Positions 29,351 through 32,312 of a DNA stretch of 32,312 bases are shown here, piece by piece. Each line of letters starts with the position of its first letter. Position 1 is the stretch's first letter. A program made the position numbers and the translations under genes. The notes under the pieces are model-generated. The model worked only from the letters and a program-made list of their open reading frames with translations, was not told where the DNA came from and searched no databases. Origin of the DNA: Companilactobacillus nuruki (GTDB lineage Bacteria > Bacillota > Bacilli > Lactobacillales > Lactobacillaceae); the NCBI RefSeq assembly GCF_002872255.1, contig NZ_NIPR01000027.1:1-32312 (forward strand). The letters are read 5' to 3'.

Positions 29351-30346
29351 ATGATTAGTTTAGGAATAGTAGGAACAAACTGGATCACAGAACAATTTGT
29401 TAAAGCAACTGATGAAACTAAAACTTTTTCATTAACACATGTTTATTCACGTACTGAGATTAAAGCCAAAAGCTTTATCGAGGATTTAAATAAGAAAAAC
29501 GTCAATGTCAGTACTGATCTAAATTCCTTTTTTAAGGAGAATTTTAATACAGTATATATTGCTTCGCCTAACTCACTACATTTTAGTCAAGCTAAGTTAG
29601 CAATTGAGAATGGAAAAAATGTAATTGTTGAAAAACCAAGTACGTCAACAATTGAGGAGTTTACTATTCTAGATAAATTAGCACATGAAAAGGGCGTCTA
29701 TATTTTTGAGGCTGCAAGGCATATTCATGAACCTATTTTCAAAAAGATTCAAATTGTTGTTGATAAACATCGTGATAATCTCAGTGGTGCAACATTATCT
29801 TATATGAAGTATTCAAGTAGATATGATGCATATCTAGAAGGGAAAAATCCTAATGTTTTCACTACTAAATTCTCAGGTGGTGCCTTATACGATCTAGGGG
29901 TCTATACAATTTATGATGCTGTTGTATTATTTGGACGTCCTGGAAAAGTTAGTTATGAGGCTGAAATTTTGGATTCGGGGATTGATGGTAGTGGAACTTT
30001 GACATTAAAATATCCAAAATTCGATGTTAATATTATTGTTGGTAAGACAAAAAATTCTTATATGTCGTCAGAGATTTATTTTGGTCGCGATACATTACTA
30101 CTAGATAACGCTGGTGACATCAATCATCTGGATTGGGCTGACGATAATAAAAATATTACCGATGTTCCAACATCAAAAAGTGAAAACCCAATGGATTCAG
30201 AAGCAAAAGAGTTTGCGAGAATAATGAATGAAAATGATACGGTCAGTTATGATAAACTATTAAAATACGCTCGAATCGTAAATCGTGTTCTAGAACAGGC
30301 AAGAACAAGTGCAGGACTTGTTTTTGAAGCAGATGAGGAAAATTAA
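29351..30346 (+). CDS. Gfo/Idh/MocA family oxidoreductase
   Basis: An NAD(P)-dependent dehydrogenase of 331 aa, likely acting on a sugar, inositol-like or dihydrodiol substrate that cannot be named. The Rossmann fold begins with GIVGTNWI (5-12), followed by ASPNSLH (71-77) and the hallmark EKP (94-96, VIVEKPST). The C-terminal domain carries GGALYDLGVYTIY (176-188). AGAGGTGA precedes the ATG. It is transcribed away from the amino-acid permease, and the helicase gene starts one base after its stop. Confidence 0.9.
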   Translation: MISLGIVGTNWITEQFVKATDETKTFSLTHVYSRTEIKAKSFIEDLNKKNVNVSTDLNSFFKENFNTVYIASPNSLHFSQAKLAIENGKNVIVEKPSTSTIEEFTILDKLAHEKGVYIFEAARHIHEPIFKKIQIVVDKHRDNLSGATLSYMKYSSRYDAYLEGKNPNVFTTKFSGGALYDLGVYTIYDAVVLFGRPGKVSYEAEILDSGIDGSGTLTLKYPKFDVNIIVGKTKNSYMSSEIYFGRDTLLLDNAGDINHLDWADDNKNITDVPTSKSENPMDSEAKEFARIMNENDTVSYDKLLKYARIVNRVLEQARTSAGLVFEADEEN

Positions 30347-30347
30347 A

Positions 30348-31583
30348 TTGGAAATACCAAAACTATATGAAGCTTATTTTAAACAAAATAACTTTGAAGC
30401 TCTAACTAAGATTCAAGATGCCGTCTATATGCCTTTCAAAGAGGGCAAAGATTTAGTTGCCATGGCACCAACAGGTTCAGGTAAAACATTGGCCTTTGTT
30501 ATGCCCATGCTTGAAACTCTAGTTCCTAAAGATGGTTTACAGGTTTTAATTTTGGAGCCATCACAGGAATTGGCTATGCAGGTTAGAGATGTAATTCAAC
30601 CACTGGCTAAATTAGTTGATTGCAAAGTTCAGGCTTTGACTGGGGGAGCCAATCCAGCACGTCAATTAAAAAAATTAAAAGAAAAACCTGAAATTATTGT
30701 AGCTACTTTAGGACGATTAAATGAATTAACTGAAGCACGTAAAGTTAAACTTGGCAATGTTAATACTGTTATTGTTGATGAAGCTGACGAAATGCTTAAT
30801 GAAAGTAAGCTAGATATTGTCAGATCAACTATTTCACAAATGCCTGCTGATGTTCAAATGACTTTCTTCTCGGCTACTGGTAATGACATATTCCGCGATA
30901 TGCATAAGTGGTTTGGACAAGACTTTCTAGTAATAGATCAACGACATGATACTAGTTATACGGCCGGTATTAAGCATTATTTTGTTGATGCAAACAGTGA
31001 ATTTATTAAAAATGCAATGCTAAGGGAATTAGCCCACAATAAAAAATTCTTAGGAATCGTCTTCTTTAATAATTCTAGGTCACTCCACAAAGCCATCAGT
31101 GATATGAATCATAATAAAACCAATTTTGTTACGTTAGATAGCAAAATGTCGTCACAACAGCGTAAAACGGCGTTACAACTATTTTCTAACAAGAAAGTTA
31201 ATTTAATGTTGACGACTGATGTTGCTGCTCGTGGTATGGATATTGACGACATCACAACTATTATTAATTACATGACTCCTAGAGATGATAGTGAATATAC
31301 GCATCGTGCTGGTAGAACTGGTAGAATGGGTAAGAGTGGAAGTGTTATTACCTTTGGAAATAGCCATGATATGAGAAATCTTCAAGAAATGATCGATGTT
31401 GAGATATCTAAGGTATATATTGACCATGAGGGAAAAATTTCAAAGAAACCAGTTTTTGATAAGAAAAAGCGTTATAACGCTAATAAAACTAAACCTAAAG
31501 CTAATAGTAAGCCTAAGAAACGTCTTCGTGACCAGAAGAATAAAGGTAAGAGAAACTTCCATAAAAATTCAGAGCAAAACTAA
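30348..31583 (+). CDS. DEAD-box RNA helicase
   Basis: An ATP-dependent RNA helicase of 411 aa, probably in ribosome assembly or mRNA turnover (CshB/YfmL-like by size and tail). Motifs in order: APTGSGKT (40-47), PSQEL, TGG, DEAD (144-147), SAT (175-177), DVAARGMDIDD (about 291-301) and HRAGRTGR (319-326). The last 45 residues are Lys/Arg/Asn-rich and should bind RNA. TTG at 30348 is chosen since GAGGAA lies 7 bases upstream, inside the end of the preceding gene; the frame is open further back but only within that gene. The one-base gap after the oxidoreductase implies translational coupling. Confidence 0.93.
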   Translation: MEIPKLYEAYFKQNNFEALTKIQDAVYMPFKEGKDLVAMAPTGSGKTLAFVMPMLETLVPKDGLQVLILEPSQELAMQVRDVIQPLAKLVDCKVQALTGGANPARQLKKLKEKPEIIVATLGRLNELTEARKVKLGNVNTVIVDEADEMLNESKLDIVRSTISQMPADVQMTFFSATGNDIFRDMHKWFGQDFLVIDQRHDTSYTAGIKHYFVDANSEFIKNAMLRELAHNKKFLGIVFFNNSRSLHKAISDMNHNKTNFVTLDSKMSSQQRKTALQLFSNKKVNLMLTTDVAARGMDIDDITTIINYMTPRDDSEYTHRAGRTGRMGKSGSVITFGNSHDMRNLQEMIDVEISKVYIDHEGKISKKPVFDKKKRYNANKTKPKANSKPKKRLRDQKNKGKRNFHKNSEQN

Positions 31584-31594
31584 TTTAGTATCTA

Positions 31595-31624
31595 CACACT
31601 TTTTGAGTTAAAATAGAAAGTGTG
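31595..31624. promoter_or_regulatory. Inverted repeat just upstream of tRNA-Arg
   Basis: CACACTTT (31595-31602) and AAAGTGTG (31617-31624) form a perfect 8-base dyad with a 14-base spacer containing TAAAAT (31609-31614), a possible -10. It ends 5 bases before the mature tRNA and is not followed by a T run, so it is not a terminator for the helicase. Confidence 0.45.
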
Positions 31625-31629
31625 CTTAT

Positions 31630-31703
31630 GGTCCCTTGGCCCAGTTGGATAGAGCAACTGCCTCCTAAGCAGTAGGTCCCCGGTTCGATTCCGGGAGGGA
31701 TCA
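31630..31703 (+). tRNA. tRNA-Arg (anticodon CCT)
   Basis: A complete cloverleaf decoding AGG. Acceptor GGTCCCT pairs with AGGGATC (one G-T pair), discriminator A at 31703. The anticodon stem ACTGC/GCAGT encloses loop CTCCTAA with anticodon CCT. The T arm is CCCGG-TTCGATT-CCGGG, and the D loop has GTTGG. The D stem GCCC/GAGC has a C-A mismatch at positions 12-23. CCA is not encoded. Confidence 0.96.
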
Positions 31704-31720
31704 TTGATCAAATGATAAAT

Positions 31721-31762
31721 AATAAGTCACAACTGTCGCAATGACTGTTGTGACTTATTTTT
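31721..31762 (+). terminator. Terminator after tRNA-Arg
   Basis: AATAAGTCACAAC (31721-31733) pairs perfectly with GTTGTGACTTATT (31747-31759), followed by T residues. Confidence 0.85.
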
Positions 31763-31776
31763 GAAAGAGGTTATTT

Positions 31777-32283
31777 ATGGAAAATATTAAATGCTCGCAA
31801 ACATTGTCAATTAGTAATCATAGAGTTTTCTCATCCGATTTGAATGAACATAATACGGTTTTTGGTGGTAGAACTTTGATGACAATTGACGATAATTCCT
31901 CAATAGCTGCTTCAAGGGTGGCAAGAATTGAAACTGTAACAGCATCAATTGATCAAGTTAATTTTATCTTGCCTTTTAGTTTACAAGATTCTATGTGTAC
32001 CGAGTCCTATGTTTCAGGAGTTGGTAGTAGATCCATAGAAGTTTTTACCAAAATAATTGGTGAACATTTAAAAACTGGTAAACGTTTTTTGGGATTAACA
32101 TGTTTCTCAACCTTTGTAGTGACCGACAAAGACATTACTTTACCAGGAATAGTGCCAGATAATGATGAGGCAGAATATGTTTGCTCGGGTTATCATAAAC
32201 GGCAATCTGAACGTTTAGAAAAATTATTAGAGCAAGAAAAATTTAATAAAAATATCAGTTTGAAATTCCCTTGGCAGAACTAA
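31777..32283 (+). CDS. Acyl-CoA thioesterase, hotdog fold (YciA/BACH-like)
   Basis: Likely hydrolyses acyl-CoA to free acid and CoA. The 168-residue protein has the 4HBT active-site pattern NEHNTVFGGRTLMTIDD (about 23-39): the Asn, the Gly pair and the downstream Asp match YciA-type enzymes. VTASIDQVNFILPF is the usual second strand region. The C-terminal 30 residues are helical and charged. GAAAGAGG precedes the ATG. The gene follows the tRNA terminator; no promoter is evident in the short gap. Acyl-chain preference is not readable. Confidence 0.88.
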   Translation: MENIKCSQTLSISNHRVFSSDLNEHNTVFGGRTLMTIDDNSSIAASRVARIETVTASIDQVNFILPFSLQDSMCTESYVSGVGSRSIEVFTKIIGEHLKTGKRFLGLTCFSTFVVTDKDITLPGIVPDNDEAEYVCSGYHKRQSERLEKLLEQEKFNKNISLKFPWQN

Positions 32284-32312
32284 AATTAATAAATATAAAT
32301 AAAGCTATATTG

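Noticed and set aside
31396-31611. Second-frame ORF over the helicase tail
   Set aside because: It overlaps the Lys-rich helicase C-terminus in another frame and has no start signal.

Overview
The window is a low-GC, densely packed chromosomal segment of a Lactobacillaceae bacterium. The pcrA-ligA-camS-gatCAB-dagK-rlmCD order, cell-surface proteins ending in SLAP/DUF5776-like repeats, many TTG starts behind purine-rich ribosome binding sites and low-GC codon use all point there. A Companilactobacillus-like species is my best guess, but that is inference. I see no transposase, phage gene, CRISPR array or rRNA.

Layout. (1) 1-3.0 kb: a broken remnant of a surface-protein C-terminus, a largely geneless interval bounded by two terminators, then an intact secreted leucine-rich-repeat/MucBP/SLAP-like protein. 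(2) 3.0-4.4 kb, minus strand: a polytopic DUF6056/GT-C-like membrane protein. (3) 4.5-5.9 kb: rbsD-rbsK ribose use, behind a LacI/CcpA-type operator, with no ribose transporter or rbsR alongside. (4) 6.1-8.4 kb: a cold-shock protein with a long leader, an MFS efflux pump and a membrane-anchored glucosaminidase. (5) 8.4-11.5 kb: a purine cluster of xpt, a motif-degenerate purK paralogue and purB. (6) 11.7-22.8 kb: the housekeeping run pcrA, ligA, camS, gatC, gatA, gatB, dagK, rlmCD (DNA repair and replication, a pheromone-type lipoprotein, Asn/Gln-tRNA amidation, lipid recycling, 23S rRNA methylation). (7) 22.8-23.4 kb: a small two-helix membrane protein and a small XRE regulator. (8) 27.8-23.5 kb, minus strand: an unusual operon of an orphan PTS EIIC-like membrane protein, a membrane-anchored DUF915 alpha/beta hydrolase, an AgrC/ComD-type histidine kinase and a LytTR response regulator. 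(9) 27.9-29.2 kb, minus strand: an APC amino-acid permease. (10) 29.3-32.3 kb: a Gfo/Idh/MocA oxidoreductase, a DEAD-box helicase, tRNA-Arg(CCT) and a hotdog acyl-CoA thioesterase.

The strongest candidate for something undescribed is region 8. The EIIC homologue has no EIIA or EIIB partner and appears to lack the His and Glu expected at the sugar-binding/phosphotransfer site. It is translationally coupled to an outward-facing hydrolase and followed by a two-component pair whose kinase seems to have its own promoter placed to give a leaderless mRNA. No peptide-pheromone gene is present, so the kinase input may come from the EIIC-like protein or the hydrolase (hypothesis). A second candidate is the purK-like gene between xpt and purB, which keeps the fold but has lost the residues needed for ATP/Mg chemistry.
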